A stretch of 64,000 nucleotides of DNA, taken from assembly GCF_012933465.1 (NCBI RefSeq), contig NZ_JABBND010000017.1, positions 62,001 through 126,000 of the forward strand. Reading direction: 5' to 3'. The position numbers were made by a program, and so were the translations under genes. Every line of letters begins with the position of its first letter. Within the stretch, counting starts at the first letter, position 1. The notes beneath the pieces are model-generated. The model was not told the DNA's origin, did no database searches, and was given only the letters and a program-made list of their open reading frames with translations. This document shows positions 41,926 through 52,755 of the stretch, in pieces. This stretch comes from Actinomycetospora sp. TBRC 11914. Its GTDB lineage: Bacteria > Actinomycetota > Actinomycetes > Mycobacteriales > Pseudonocardiaceae.

Positions 41926-43899
41926 GTGAGCGAACCGAGCGCGCGACGCGAGCTGGCGGTCCTGATCGTCTCCTACCGGCGGGCGGACCTGCTCGAGCGC
42001 GCCCTGGCCAGCGTCGACAAGTGGATCCCCGACGCGCGGGTCCACATCTGGGACAACGCCTCCAGCGGGACGCCGGCGGTGCGCGAGCTCGCCGAGTCCC
42101 GCCCCGACGTCACGTGGACCTTCTCGGACACCAACCTCGGCTACATCGCCGCGATGAACCGGCTCATGGCCCAGGTCCCCGACCACGACGCCCTGCAGCT
42201 CAACCCCGACGCCGAGCTGCTCGGCCCGCTCACCCGTGCCCGCGCGGTGCTCGCCGAGCCCGGCGTCGCCGCCGTGTCGCCCACGGTGATCGACCCCGAC
42301 GGCCGGGACGAGCCGTGGGACGTCGCCCACCGCGAGCAGGGCGTCGTCCGCAACCTCGTCAACGCGGCCGGCTACGCCAAGCGGCTGCGCGGACGGGTGC
42401 TGAGCAACCTGTACGAGGGCCCGCACGAGCGGGTCGACGGCTACCTCACCGGCTGCTGCCTGTTCATCTCCCGCGACGCCTGGAACGCCCTCGGGCCGTT
42501 CGACGAGTCGTTCTTCGTCTACGGCGAGGACGCGACGTGGCAGCCCGACGCGCGCAAGGCCGGCTGGTCGCTGCGCCTGGTCGACGACCCGGAGCCGCAG
42601 GTCCGGCACGCCAGCGGCGGCACCGTCTCCGACGACCCGCTCGCGTCGGTCCGCGGCGACGACCTGCTGCGGGCGGCGCAGGTGATCGCGCTGGGCCTCG
42701 AGCACCAGGTGGGGCGCGGCACGCTGTTCTCGGCCGGCGCGACGGTGCTCGAGCGGTTCCAGCGGTCCAAGCGGGGCCCGCGGCAGGCGCGGCTGGCCGC
42801 CCTGGCGCAGCAGGCGGCGGGACGCCCCGCCGTCGTCGTCCTCACCCACGGGCTGCGGACCGCCGCCGAGCGGCAGCGGGCCGTGCTGGCGAACCAGCTC
42901 GTCGCGCGGGGCCACCCGGTGACGCTGGTGTGCCTGGACCACCTCGGGCCGTCCGTCGCGGAGCTCGACCCGCGGGTGCGGATGCTGCTGCAGCCGTGGT
43001 GGCAGCCGGTGGTGGACGTGGCGGACACCGACGAGGCCCTCGTCGTCGGCGGCACCACCGCGCCCGAGATCGGGTTCGCGACGACCTGGCGGACGCTGGG
43101 CCGCGCCGTCGGGCAGCGCCGGTACTGGCTCCCGCTCGCGCAGGACCCGGCCGACCCCGACGGGCCCACCTACCCCGACCTCACCGCCCGCGCGCTGCGC
43201 ACCGCCGACGCGCTGCTCGTGCCCTCCTCGCAGCACCACGTCGACCTCACACGCCACCAGTGGCTGGGCGGCCCGGTCCTGGTCGCGCCGCTCGGCATCT
43301 CCCCCGCCGACCCGCGCCCGGCGCGCCCGACGTCGGGTCGGGTGCGGTTCACCGTGGTCACCCGGCTCGAGGAGCGCGGGAACACGACGCTGCTGATCCG
43401 GGCCCTGGACGCGCTCGCGCGGCCTGACGAGTGGTCGCTCGACGTCGTCGGCGACGGCCCCGACCGGGCCGTCCTGGAGGCCCAGGTCCCGGCCTACCTG
43501 CGCGGGCAGGTCCGCTGGCACACCGACCCGACGGGCCCGGGCGAGGCCCTCGCCGACGCGGACGTGCTGTGCGTCCCGGGCGTCGACGACCCGTTCCCGC
43601 TCGTCGCGCTCGAGGCGATGACCCGCGGCGTGCCGGTGGTGGCGTCGGCGACCGGCTCGGTGCCCGAGGTGCTCGACCACGGCGCCGCGGGCGTGGTGGT
43701 CGCCCCGGTCTCCGTCCCCGCGTGGACCGAGGCGCTGCGCGGCGTGCTCGACGACCGCGACCGGCTCGCCCTGCTCGCGGCGGCGGGCCGCACGCGGGCG
43801 CTGGAGCACTACACGGAGGCCGCGGTGGCCGACGCCCACCAGCGCGCGTTCGTCCGCGTCCTCGGGCACCCGTTCCCGGGGGCGCCCGCCGCCAGCTGA
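41926..43899 (+). CDS. Two-domain glycosyltransferase (GT2 fused to GT4)
   Basis: 657 residues. Residues about 10-270 are GT2: LAVLIVSYRRADLLERALAS, WDNASSGT, DTNLGYIAAMNR, LNPDAELLGP, and GCCLFISRDAWNALGPFDES with FFVYGEDATW. Residues about 295-650 are GT-B/GT4: VVLTHGL start, FTVVTRLEERGNTTLLIRAL, and DPFPLVALEAMTRGVPVVAS with the conserved Glu. It probably extends a polysaccharide or glycolipid at the cytoplasmic membrane face. It has no glycan cluster around it, so the acceptor is unknown. Start GTG at 41926. Confidence 0.88.
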   Translation: MSEPSARRELAVLIVSYRRADLLERALASVDKWIPDARVHIWDNASSGTPAVRELAESRPDVTWTFSDTNLGYIAAMNRLMAQVPDHDALQLNPDAELLGPLTRARAVLAEPGVAAVSPTVIDPDGRDEPWDVAHREQGVVRNLVNAAGYAKRLRGRVLSNLYEGPHERVDGYLTGCCLFISRDAWNALGPFDESFFVYGEDATWQPDARKAGWSLRLVDDPEPQVRHASGGTVSDDPLASVRGDDLLRAAQVIALGLEHQVGRGTLFSAGATVLERFQRSKRGPRQARLAALAQQAAGRPAVVVLTHGLRTAAERQRAVLANQLVARGHPVTLVCLDHLGPSVAELDPRVRMLLQPWWQPVVDVADTDEALVVGGTTAPEIGFATTWRTLGRAVGQRRYWLPLAQDPADPDGPTYPDLTARALRTADALLVPSSQHHVDLTRHQWLGGPVLVAPLGISPADPRPARPTSGRVRFTVVTRLEERGNTTLLIRALDALARPDEWSLDVVGDGPDRAVLEAQVPAYLRGQVRWHTDPTGPGEALADADVLCVPGVDDPFPLVALEAMTRGVPVVASATGSVPEVLDHGAAGVVVAPVSVPAWTEALRGVLDDRDRLALLAAAGRTRALEHYTEAAVADAHQRAFVRVLGHPFPGAPAAS

Positions 43900-43989
43900 A
43901 CACCGCCACCTGCTCACATCCCTGAGACGCTCCCGTCATCTGCGTGTCACACTGCGCCGTCCGTGACCCCGCCGCGGAGGGCGCCACCT

Positions 43990-45327
43990 GTGATCGACAC
44001 CGGGAGCACGGCCTGGGTGCTCGCGAGCACCGCGCTCGTCATGCTGATGACCCCGGGGCTCGCGCTCTTCTACGGCGGCATGGTCCGCACGAAGGCCGTC
44101 CTCAACGTGATGATGACGAGCTTCGTGTGCCTCGCCGTCGTCGGCGTGCTCTGGGTCGTCTACGGCTACTCGCTCGCCTTCGGGTCGGACGCCTTCGCGG
44201 GGCTCGTCGGCGGGTTCGGCGACGTCGGGCTGCGCCACCTGGACACCGCCGTCGTCGGGAGCGGGCCGACCGCGATCCCCGCCGGCGTCTACGCGATGTT
44301 CGAGCTGATGTTCGCGGTGATCACCGTCGCGCTGCTCGCGGGCGCCGTCGCGGAACGCACCCGGTTCTGGCCGTGGACGCTGTTCGTACTGGTCTGGGTC
44401 ACGCTGGTGTACCTCCCCGAGGCCCACTGGGTCTTCGCGCTCGACGGCGCCACCGGGCCCGGCTCGGTCGGCGGGTGGATCGCCAACCGGCTGCACGCCC
44501 TCGACTTCGCGGGCGGCACGGCGGTCGAGATCAACTCGGGCGCGTCGGCCCTCGCGCTCGTGCTCGTCGTCGGGCGCCGGCGCGGCTGGCCGCGCGACCC
44601 GGTCCGGCCGCACAACCTGCCCTCGGTGCTCCTCGGGGCCGGCCTGCTGTGGTTCGGGTGGTTCGGGTTCAACGCGGGCTCCGCGCTGGGCGCGACCCCG
44701 GCCGCGGGCACCGCGCTGGTCTCGACGATGACGGCGGGCGCGGCGGCCGTGCTGGCGTGGCTGGTCGTCGAGCAGATCCGGGACGGCAGGCCGACGTCGC
44801 TCGGGGCGGCCTCGGGCGCCGTCGCGGGCCTCGTCGGGATCACGCCCGCCTGCGCCTACGTCGAGCCGCTCGGGGCCCTGCTGATCGGGCTCGCCGCCGG
44901 GGCGATCTGCGCGAGTGCGGTCCGGCTCAAGTTCCGCTACGGGTTCGACGACTCCCTCGACGTCGTCGCGGTCCACGGCGTCGGCGGCCTCGTCGGGATG
45001 CTGCTGCTGGGCCTGCTGGCCTCGGTCGCGACCAACCCGGCCGGCGCCGACGGCCTGTTCTACGGCGGCGGGTTCGGCCAGCTCGGGCGGCAGGCGGTGG
45101 CCGTGGTCGCGGTGCTGGCCTGGTCGTTCGTCGTCACGGCGCTGATCGCGTGGGTGATCAACCGGACGATCGGGCTGCGGGTGGACCGGGAGGTCGAGGC
45201 CGAGGGCGTCGACGAGGGCGAGCACGCCGAGAGCGGCTACGACTTCTCGACGGTGGTCGTCGGTCACGGCTCGCAGCGCACCGGCTCCCTGCCCGGCAGC
45301 ACCACGGGGGCGCGGCCCCGCTCCTGA
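43990..45327 (+). CDS. amt: Ammonium transporter
   Basis: 445 residues from the GTG at 43990, with GGAGGG at 43976-43981; a GTG at 43963 has poorer support. Amt features: STALVMLMTPGLALFYGGMV at the N-terminus, TAVEINSGASALALVLV, LLWFGWFGFNAGSALG, and VHGVGGLVGMLLLGLLA with the pore His. About 11 membrane helices, then a 70-residue charged cytoplasmic tail. No glnK follows; the next gene is furA-like. It imports ammonium. Confidence 0.93.
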   Translation: MIDTGSTAWVLASTALVMLMTPGLALFYGGMVRTKAVLNVMMTSFVCLAVVGVLWVVYGYSLAFGSDAFAGLVGGFGDVGLRHLDTAVVGSGPTAIPAGVYAMFELMFAVITVALLAGAVAERTRFWPWTLFVLVWVTLVYLPEAHWVFALDGATGPGSVGGWIANRLHALDFAGGTAVEINSGASALALVLVVGRRRGWPRDPVRPHNLPSVLLGAGLLWFGWFGFNAGSALGATPAAGTALVSTMTAGAAAVLAWLVVEQIRDGRPTSLGAASGAVAGLVGITPACAYVEPLGALLIGLAAGAICASAVRLKFRYGFDDSLDVVAVHGVGGLVGMLLLGLLASVATNPAGADGLFYGGGFGQLGRQAVAVVAVLAWSFVVTALIAWVINRTIGLRVDREVEAEGVDEGEHAESGYDFSTVVVGHGSQRTGSLPGSTTGARPRS

Positions 45328-45351
45328 GCGGTGCGCAATCTGCCGATGCCG

Positions 45352-45373
45352 CTGGATTCTTGATTCATTCCAG
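45352..45373. promoter_or_regulatory. AT-rich dyad upstream of furA-like gene
   Basis: CTGGATTCTTG/ATTCATTCCAG, an imperfect dyad in an otherwise GC-rich region, ending 22 bp before the GTG. Mycobacterial FurA binds a similarly placed AT-rich site to repress furA-katG, so autoregulation is inferred. Confidence 0.5.
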
Positions 45374-45395
45374 TTTGTCGGCCAGACTCGCGGCC

Positions 45396-48066
<2,671 letters not shown>

Positions 48067-48068
48067 TA

Positions 48069-48139
48069 GGTGGCCTGCGGCCTCGTGAGCAGTAAGTGTC
48101 GGTATACCGACACTTACTGCTCACGAGCGCTCGCGCACC
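48069..48139. repeat. Palindrome family A, copy 6
   Basis: A 71-bp GGTG...CACC element, inner arms CGTGAGCAGTAAGTGTCGG/CCGACACTTACTGCTCACG around TATA. It lies between convergent katG and MOSC genes; the MOSC TGA (48121-48123, minus) is in its right arm. Confidence 0.9.
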
Positions 48140-48918
48140 TCGTCGCCCCGGCGGATCACGCCGGGGCGCACCACCTCGGCGTAGGCCCCGGCGCAGGGCA
48201 GGACGCCGAACCCCGGCACCTCGACCCGGTTCCCGGTCAGCAGCGGCCGGAGCGCGTCGGGGTTGCGGGGCAGGTCACCGTGCTCGAGCGTCGGCACCGA
48301 GCACCGCGGGGTCGGCAGCGTCAGCCGCAGCACGACCTCGCCGACGTGCAGCTCCCGCCCGAGCCAGTCGTTCTCGGCGAACGGCGCCACGTCCGCGGCG
48401 ATCACCAGGTTCGGCCGGTAGCGCCGGGCCTCGACGCCCAGGTGCTCCAGGGTCGCCGTCGTGATCAGGTGCACCGGCGAGTGGTCGACGAACGTGTCGC
48501 CCGCCGTCCCCTGTGAGATCTCCAGCGTCGGCGCCTCGACCTCGGCCTCGACGCCCTGCGCGAGGACCTCCTCGGGGTCCGGGCGCTCCACCGACGACGA
48601 CGGCGGGCGCCGGTCGTGGATCTCGACGGGCCGGCCGAGGTCGGCAGTGAGGGTCTCGACGAGGCGCGGGTCGTCCGCGTCGAGCGTCTCGCCGCCCGGC
48701 GTCGTCACCAGCACGTGGTCGTCCCGGGCGGCCGCCGAGTACTGCAGCAGCCGGCGCCACAGCCGCGGGTGCTTGGCGGTGCACACGTACCCCGTCGCCG
48801 GATCCATGAGCGCCCGCCACCGGTCCCGCTCCAGCCCGGTCGTCCCGACGACGGCCTCCTCGACCTGCTGGCCGAGCATCGACTTCACGGGGTAGCGCGT
48901 CAGCGTCGACACCTGCAC
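48121..48918 (-). CDS. MOSC-domain protein
   Basis: 265 residues. The MOSC N-terminal barrel is at the start (VSTLTRYPVKSMLGQQVEEA, GLERDRWRALMD) and the MOSC domain follows (YRPNLVIAADV, LTLPTPRCSVPTLEHGDLPR with the conserved Cys). Such proteins are mARC-like molybdenum reductases or sulfur carriers to Moco. Its presence fits a strain with several molybdenum hydroxylases, but no partner adjoins it. The start is GTG at 48918. The end (VRERS) and stop are in palindrome A6. Confidence 0.85.
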   Translation of the reverse strand: MQVSTLTRYPVKSMLGQQVEEAVVGTTGLERDRWRALMDPATGYVCTAKHPRLWRRLLQYSAAARDDHVLVTTPGGETLDADDPRLVETLTADLGRPVEIHDRRPPSSSVERPDPEEVLAQGVEAEVEAPTLEISQGTAGDTFVDHSPVHLITTATLEHLGVEARRYRPNLVIAADVAPFAENDWLGRELHVGEVVLRLTLPTPRCSVPTLEHGDLPRNPDALRPLLTGNRVEVPGFGVLPCAGAYAEVVRPGVIRRGDEVRERS

Positions 48919-48956
48919 GGCTCCACCATAGGCACGTCCTCCAGCACGTCCCCGGC

Positions 48957-49078
48957 GCCGAGTGGACTCCTGTGGCTGGTGCGGGAGCCCTGACGGTCCA
49001 CTCGGCCAGCGTCCGGCCGGCCGCCGACGCCGAGTGGACTCCCACGGTCGCCGCGGCAGCCCTGACGCTCCACTCGGC
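48957..49078. repeat. Tandem pair of hairpins, family F (72-bp period)
   Basis: Two units, 48957-49006 and 49029-49078, each bounded by GCCGAGTGGACTCC and (G/C)TCCACTCGGC, with GCCCTGACG before the right arm in the second. They fill the spacer between the MOSC start and the trmO-like stop. Confidence 0.8.
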
Positions 49079-49089
49079 GCGCAGGGTCC

Positions 49090-49491
49090 CTACCGGCGCG
49101 CGGTCAGCACGGGCTTGAGGTCGACGACGGGCGTGCCGTCGAACGCCTCGAGGGCGTCGACGTGCACCCGCGTGCCGTGGACGGCGAGCACCCGGACCGT
49201 GTGCAGCCCCAGCGGGTTGGGCCGCGCCGGGGAGCGGGTGCTGAACACACCGGTCGGTGGCCGCGTGGGGTCGCTGCGCGGGTGCACGACCTGGGTCGAT
49301 CGGTCGGCCTCGTGCAACCACGTCACGACGACGAGCTCGTCCCCGGCGGCGAGGTCGGCGCACGCGGCGGCGAGCGCGGGGTCGAGCGCCAGCCACGCGT
49401 CGGGCGCGCCCTCGTCGGCCTGCTTCGGGACGTCCTCCCCGGCCCGCAGCACCGACTCGACGTGCCCGATCGCCCGCAGCTCGAAGGTCAC
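49090..49491 (-). CDS. trmO: TrmO-type tRNA methyltransferase (TsaA/YaeB family)
   Basis: 133 residues. ELRAIGHVES is the canonical N-terminus, and the signature STRSPARPNPLGLHTVRVL plus LEAFDGTPVVDLKPVL is decisive. E. coli TrmO uses SAM to N6-methylate t6A37 in tRNA-Thr; this copy lacks the extra C-terminal domain of E. coli TrmO, as in many actinobacteria. The GTG at 49491 overlaps the monooxygenase stop (GTGA). Confidence 0.85.
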   Translation of the reverse strand: MTFELRAIGHVESVLRAGEDVPKQADEGAPDAWLALDPALAAACADLAAGDELVVVTWLHEADRSTQVVHPRSDPTRPPTGVFSTRSPARPNPLGLHTVRVLAVHGTRVHVDALEAFDGTPVVDLKPVLTARR

Positions 49492-50594
49492 CCCCGCCCC
49501 CCGATCCTCGCGACGACGTCCTCGACACGGCGCAGCAGGTCGAACGACACGGTGCCGCCCCCGGGCGGGGCCACGACGACGTGCAGGCCGGGAGCGTCCG
49601 TGGTGACCCCGTCGATGCCCCAGAAGGCGGGCGGCCCGGCGTCGAACTCGTCGGGGACCACGAGCACGTCGAGGTCGCACCGACCGCCGTCGGCCAGCTC
49701 CAGACCGGTCGGCCCCACCCGCGCCAGGTCGCCGCGGGGCACGACCGCCACGTCCGGGCGGCCGAACAGCTCGAGCCAGCCGTCGTCCATCGTCACCCGC
49801 CCCGCCTCGCCGTCGGGAACCAGCAGCGGCGCGAGGCGCGGGTCGGCGAGCCGGGCCCGCATCGCGTCGCGGTCGGGCACGAGCGGCGCGTCCTCCGGCG
49901 CCGAGTCCCGCAGCGCCGCGAACCGCTCCCGGTACGCGTCGCGCTCGCGCCACCCGTAGACGGGGTTGGTGCGGGCGACGACGTCGCGGGGCCCGTCGAC
50001 GACCAGCACCAGCGCGGCGACGCGCTCGACGATCCACGGCGCGAGCTGGATCGCCGCAGGGGTCGTCCCGAGCACCCCGACCCGCCGTCCGTCCAGGTCG
50101 TGCCCGTCCTCGGGCCACGCCGCGGTCCGCACGACGAGGCCGCCGAAGCCGCCCACGTCGTCGTCGGGCTCGACGGGCAGCCGCCCGGTGCAGGCGACCA
50201 GGTGCCGGGTGCGCACCGTCGCGCCGTCGGAGGTCCGCACCGTCCACCCGGCGTCGTCGGGCCGGGCCTCGACCACCCGCGTCCGCAGCCGGAGATCGCG
50301 CCGCAGGTCGAGCCGGTCGGCCACGAACCGCAGCCACCGCTGCACCTCGTAGCCCGCCGGATGGCGCTCGCTCCAGCCCCAGTCGCGGTAGAGCTCCTCG
50401 GAGAAGAAGTACTGGTACAGGTGGCACTCGGTGTCCAGGTGGGAGCCCGGGTACGCGTGCCACCACCAGGTCCCCCCGACGTTGCCCGCCTCGTCGTAGG
50501 CGCGCACGCGCAACCCCCGCTCGCGGAGCAGGTGCAGCGCGGCGAGCCCCGAGAACCCCGCGCCGACGACGACGACGTCGAGGTCGGAGGTCAC
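49488..50594 (-). CDS. Short flavin-containing monooxygenase (BVMO-like, degenerate)
   Basis: A 368-residue protein. VVVVGAGFSGLAALHLLRER is the first Rossmann motif, and GGTWWWHAYPGSHLDTECHLYQY is the Baeyer-Villiger monooxygenase active-region motif. The BVMO fingerprint FxGxxxHxxxWP reads FGGLVVRTAAWP, with Arg for His. The second Rossmann motif is weak (VGVLGTTPAA), and the protein is ~150 residues shorter than usual BVMOs. NADPH use or catalysis may be altered. It is next to a P450, so both may act in one oxidation route. Confidence 0.8.
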   Translation of the reverse strand: MTSDLDVVVVGAGFSGLAALHLLRERGLRVRAYDEAGNVGGTWWWHAYPGSHLDTECHLYQYFFSEELYRDWGWSERHPAGYEVQRWLRFVADRLDLRRDLRLRTRVVEARPDDAGWTVRTSDGATVRTRHLVACTGRLPVEPDDDVGGFGGLVVRTAAWPEDGHDLDGRRVGVLGTTPAAIQLAPWIVERVAALVLVVDGPRDVVARTNPVYGWRERDAYRERFAALRDSAPEDAPLVPDRDAMRARLADPRLAPLLVPDGEAGRVTMDDGWLELFGRPDVAVVPRGDLARVGPTGLELADGGRCDLDVLVVPDEFDAGPPAFWGIDGVTTDAPGLHVVVAPPGGGTVSFDLLRRVEDVVARIGGRG

Positions 50595-50632
50595 GCCCGC
50601 ATCCTGCGCCGTCGGGCCCGGCGACGCACGCG

Positions 50633-51802
50633 TCAGGACACCGTCACCTCGAGCCGCGCCAGTCCGCGCAGCCCGTTGTTGAGCAGCGGCGCCGAGTCGA
50701 CGACCTCGAAGCGCTCCACCCGGTCGGCGAGCCGGCCCAGCAGCGTCGACATCTCCAGCCGCGCGAGGTGCATCCCGACGCAGACGTGCTCGCCTCGACC
50801 GAACGCGAGGTGGTCGGAGGGCTTGCGGGTGATGTCGAAGCGGTCCGGGTCGGGGTACTTGCGCTCGTCGCGGTTGGCCGAGCCGTAGAGCAGCGCGACC
50901 CGGCTGCCCGCGGGCAGCGCCACCCCGTCGATCTCGTGGTCCTCGGTGAGCACCCGGGTGAACTGCGGGACCGACGTCTCCACCCGCAGCGCCTCGTTGA
51001 TCGCGTGCGGGATCAGCGAGCGGTCGGCGCGCAGCATCGCCCACTGGTCGGGGTGGGCCGCGAACAGCGCGATCGTCGCGGTGATCCCGAGGATCGTGGT
51101 GTCCAGGCTCGGCGTCACGTAGTCGAGCATCATCACCGGGCACTTCTCGCGGGGCATCTCGCCGCGGTCGGCGGCCTGGTAGAGGTGCGCCGCCCAGCCG
51201 TCGGGGTCGATGTTGCCGGGGACGGCCTCGTGCTGGGCGAACCCCAGGAACTCCTCGACCTGCGGCATCGCGGCGTGGAACCGGTCGTTGGCCGGGCCCT
51301 GCACGTCCCAGATGGCCGCGGCCCACTCCAGCATCTTCTGCCGGTGGCCCTCTCCGAGCCCGACCAGCTTCGACACCACGGCCAGCGGCAGGTGCTCGGC
51401 CAGCTCGGTGGCCGCGTCGAACCGGCCCTTCTCCACGAGCGCGGAGACGATCCGGTCGGCCTCCTCCTCGATGGTCGGCGTGATCTCGCGCATCCGGTCG
51501 GGGCGCAGCGGCCGGCCGAGCACCGAGCGCATCATCGTGTGGTCCGGCGGGTCGCTGCACAGCGTGATGCCCTCGAGCTGGGCGTTCATCGTCGGGTCGA
51601 CGAACACGCTCTTCGCGGACGAGAAGGTCTTCCAGTCCATGAGCGCGGCCCGCACGTCGGCGTAGCGCGAGAGCGCGTAGTGCCCGTGGCGGCGCATCTC
51701 GACGACGGGGCCGAGGTCACGCAGGGTGCGGTAGATCGGGTACGGGTCGACGCGGGCGTCGTCGGCGAAGAGGTCGACGTCGCTGACCGGGATGTCCGGC
51801 AC
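50633..51802 (-). CDS. Cytochrome P450
   Basis: About 389 residues from the GTG at 51802 (GGAGG 4 nt upstream); an ATG at 51832 would add ten. DLFADDARVDPYPIYRTLRD is the usual bacterial P450 start. LDYVTPSLDTTILG is the I-helix, with Pro-Ser in place of the common Ala-Gly. NEALRVE is the ExxR motif, and HLAFGRGEHVCVGMHLARLE holds the haem Cys. It is soluble. There is no ferredoxin gene adjacent. The substrate is unknown; its 3' end is 38 bp from the flavin monooxygenase start. Confidence 0.92.
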   Translation of the reverse strand: MPDIPVSDVDLFADDARVDPYPIYRTLRDLGPVVEMRRHGHYALSRYADVRAALMDWKTFSSAKSVFVDPTMNAQLEGITLCSDPPDHTMMRSVLGRPLRPDRMREITPTIEEEADRIVSALVEKGRFDAATELAEHLPLAVVSKLVGLGEGHRQKMLEWAAAIWDVQGPANDRFHAAMPQVEEFLGFAQHEAVPGNIDPDGWAAHLYQAADRGEMPREKCPVMMLDYVTPSLDTTILGITATIALFAAHPDQWAMLRADRSLIPHAINEALRVETSVPQFTRVLTEDHEIDGVALPAGSRVALLYGSANRDERKYPDPDRFDITRKPSDHLAFGRGEHVCVGMHLARLEMSTLLGRLADRVERFEVVDSAPLLNNGLRGLARLEVTVS

Positions 51803-51985
51803 GGGGCCTCCGAAGGTGGTGGGGATCACCATCGTGCGCCGCCCGGCCGCCGGTCGGAACCGCGTTCCCACGCGGCGGAAGCGCGTCGGGGAGCCGCGCG
51901 GCGGGCGGCCGGCGTCGCGGAGCTCGCGCTCCTCGCGGGTGACCGGCCTGCGCGGGATGCGGCGCGGGTGGTTGGTGGTGCTGGG

Positions 51986-52103
51986 ACCTGCGCGTGGCGC
52001 ACACACGGGGGCGGCGCGGGTGGTCGGCGGGACCTGCGCGTGGCGCACACACGGGGGCGACGCGGGTGGTTGGTGGTGCTGGGACCTGCGCGCGGCGCAC
52101 ACA
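51986..52103. repeat. 52-bp-period array R2, left half (forward cores)
   Basis: Cores ACCTGCGCGTGGCGCACACA at 51986 and 52032 and ACCTGCGCGCGGCGCACACA at 52084; steps 46 and 52 bp. Confidence 0.75.
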
Positions 52104-52306
52104 TCCGCGAGCCGTTCACGGTCGCCGGGTCCGCGGGGTGATCGAGGCGGCGTCCCGCGAGGGCAGACCCGCGCGAGGGAGCCGCTGCGCGTCGAACGGA
52201 TCTCCGCCCGGCGTGCAGGAGCTCCCTGATCTTCGTCCGGATCCCCGGCCGCCGGCGAGCCCTCGGCGGTCGGCGCCCGGGCGGCGAGGCGAGCGACCCG
52301 TCCGGA

Positions 52307-52431
52307 GTGTGTGCGCGACGCGTCGGTCCCCCGGCGCCGGTGTCGGCCGGCTGGTCGAGAGTGTGCGCAACGCGTCGGTTCCCTGGCGGCTCTGTTGACC
52401 GGCGAGCGGAGTCTGTGCGCGACGCGTCGGT
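52307..52431. repeat. 52-bp-period array R2, right half (reversed cores)
   Basis: Cores GTGTGCGCGACGCGTCGGT (52309), GTGTGCGCAACGCGTCGGT (52361) and CTGTGCGCGACGCGTCGGT (52413) at exact 52-bp steps, in reverse-complement orientation to the left half. Confidence 0.75.
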
Positions 52432-52466
52432 CTCTCGGCAGCCGGGTCGCAGCTCCGTCGACGCGG

Positions 52467-52679
52467 ACCGCGCAGCTCGACCGGGTGCTCGGCCCGTACC
52501 CCGAGCAGATCGCGGTGTGGGCGGTCGGGCTCGGCGTCGGGTCGGTCGCGTCGCGGCTGGGCCGGCTCGCGGCGCTGCGCGGCGACGCCGAGGGCGCCCG
52601 CCGCCACCGCGCGCAGGCCCTGGAGATCGAGGAGCGGGCGCAGGCCCCGACCTGGCTCGCGCGCACCCGGGCGGGCTGA
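52467..52679 (+). pseudogene. C-terminal remnant of an ATPase-type (AfsR/LAL-like) regulator
   Basis: One frame reads as typical protein for ~70 residues: LGPYPEQIAVWAVGLGVGSV, RLGRLAALRGDAEGARRHRA and QAPTWLARTRAG. This matches the last TPR-like repeats of large regulators (the usual end is a '...ARPWLARTR' motif). No start or upstream domains exist in frame; the preceding bases are repeats. It is probably a decayed fragment, though a tiny gene is not excluded. Confidence 0.5.
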
Positions 52680-52755
52680 TCGCGGACGGCTGGTGCGTGC
52701 CGCGCGGTCGCCTAGGCTGCGACGTCGGCCGGTGTCCGTGCGGGGAGAGGGTCTG

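Larger units (their letters stand above)
51803..52755. other. 953-bp spacer with opposed 52-bp arrays and a gene remnant
   Basis: It contains array R2 (three forward cores, then three reversed cores) and, at 52467-52679, the C-terminal remnant of a regulator-type ATPase. 52104-52306 shows no recognisable feature. Open frames over the repeats are not supported as genes. Confidence 0.7.

Noticed and set aside
51717-52119. Several open frames with repeated VCAPRAG or CVRHAQV strings
   Set aside because: These strings are translations of the 52-bp repeat core in different frames; none has a start context or homologous domain.
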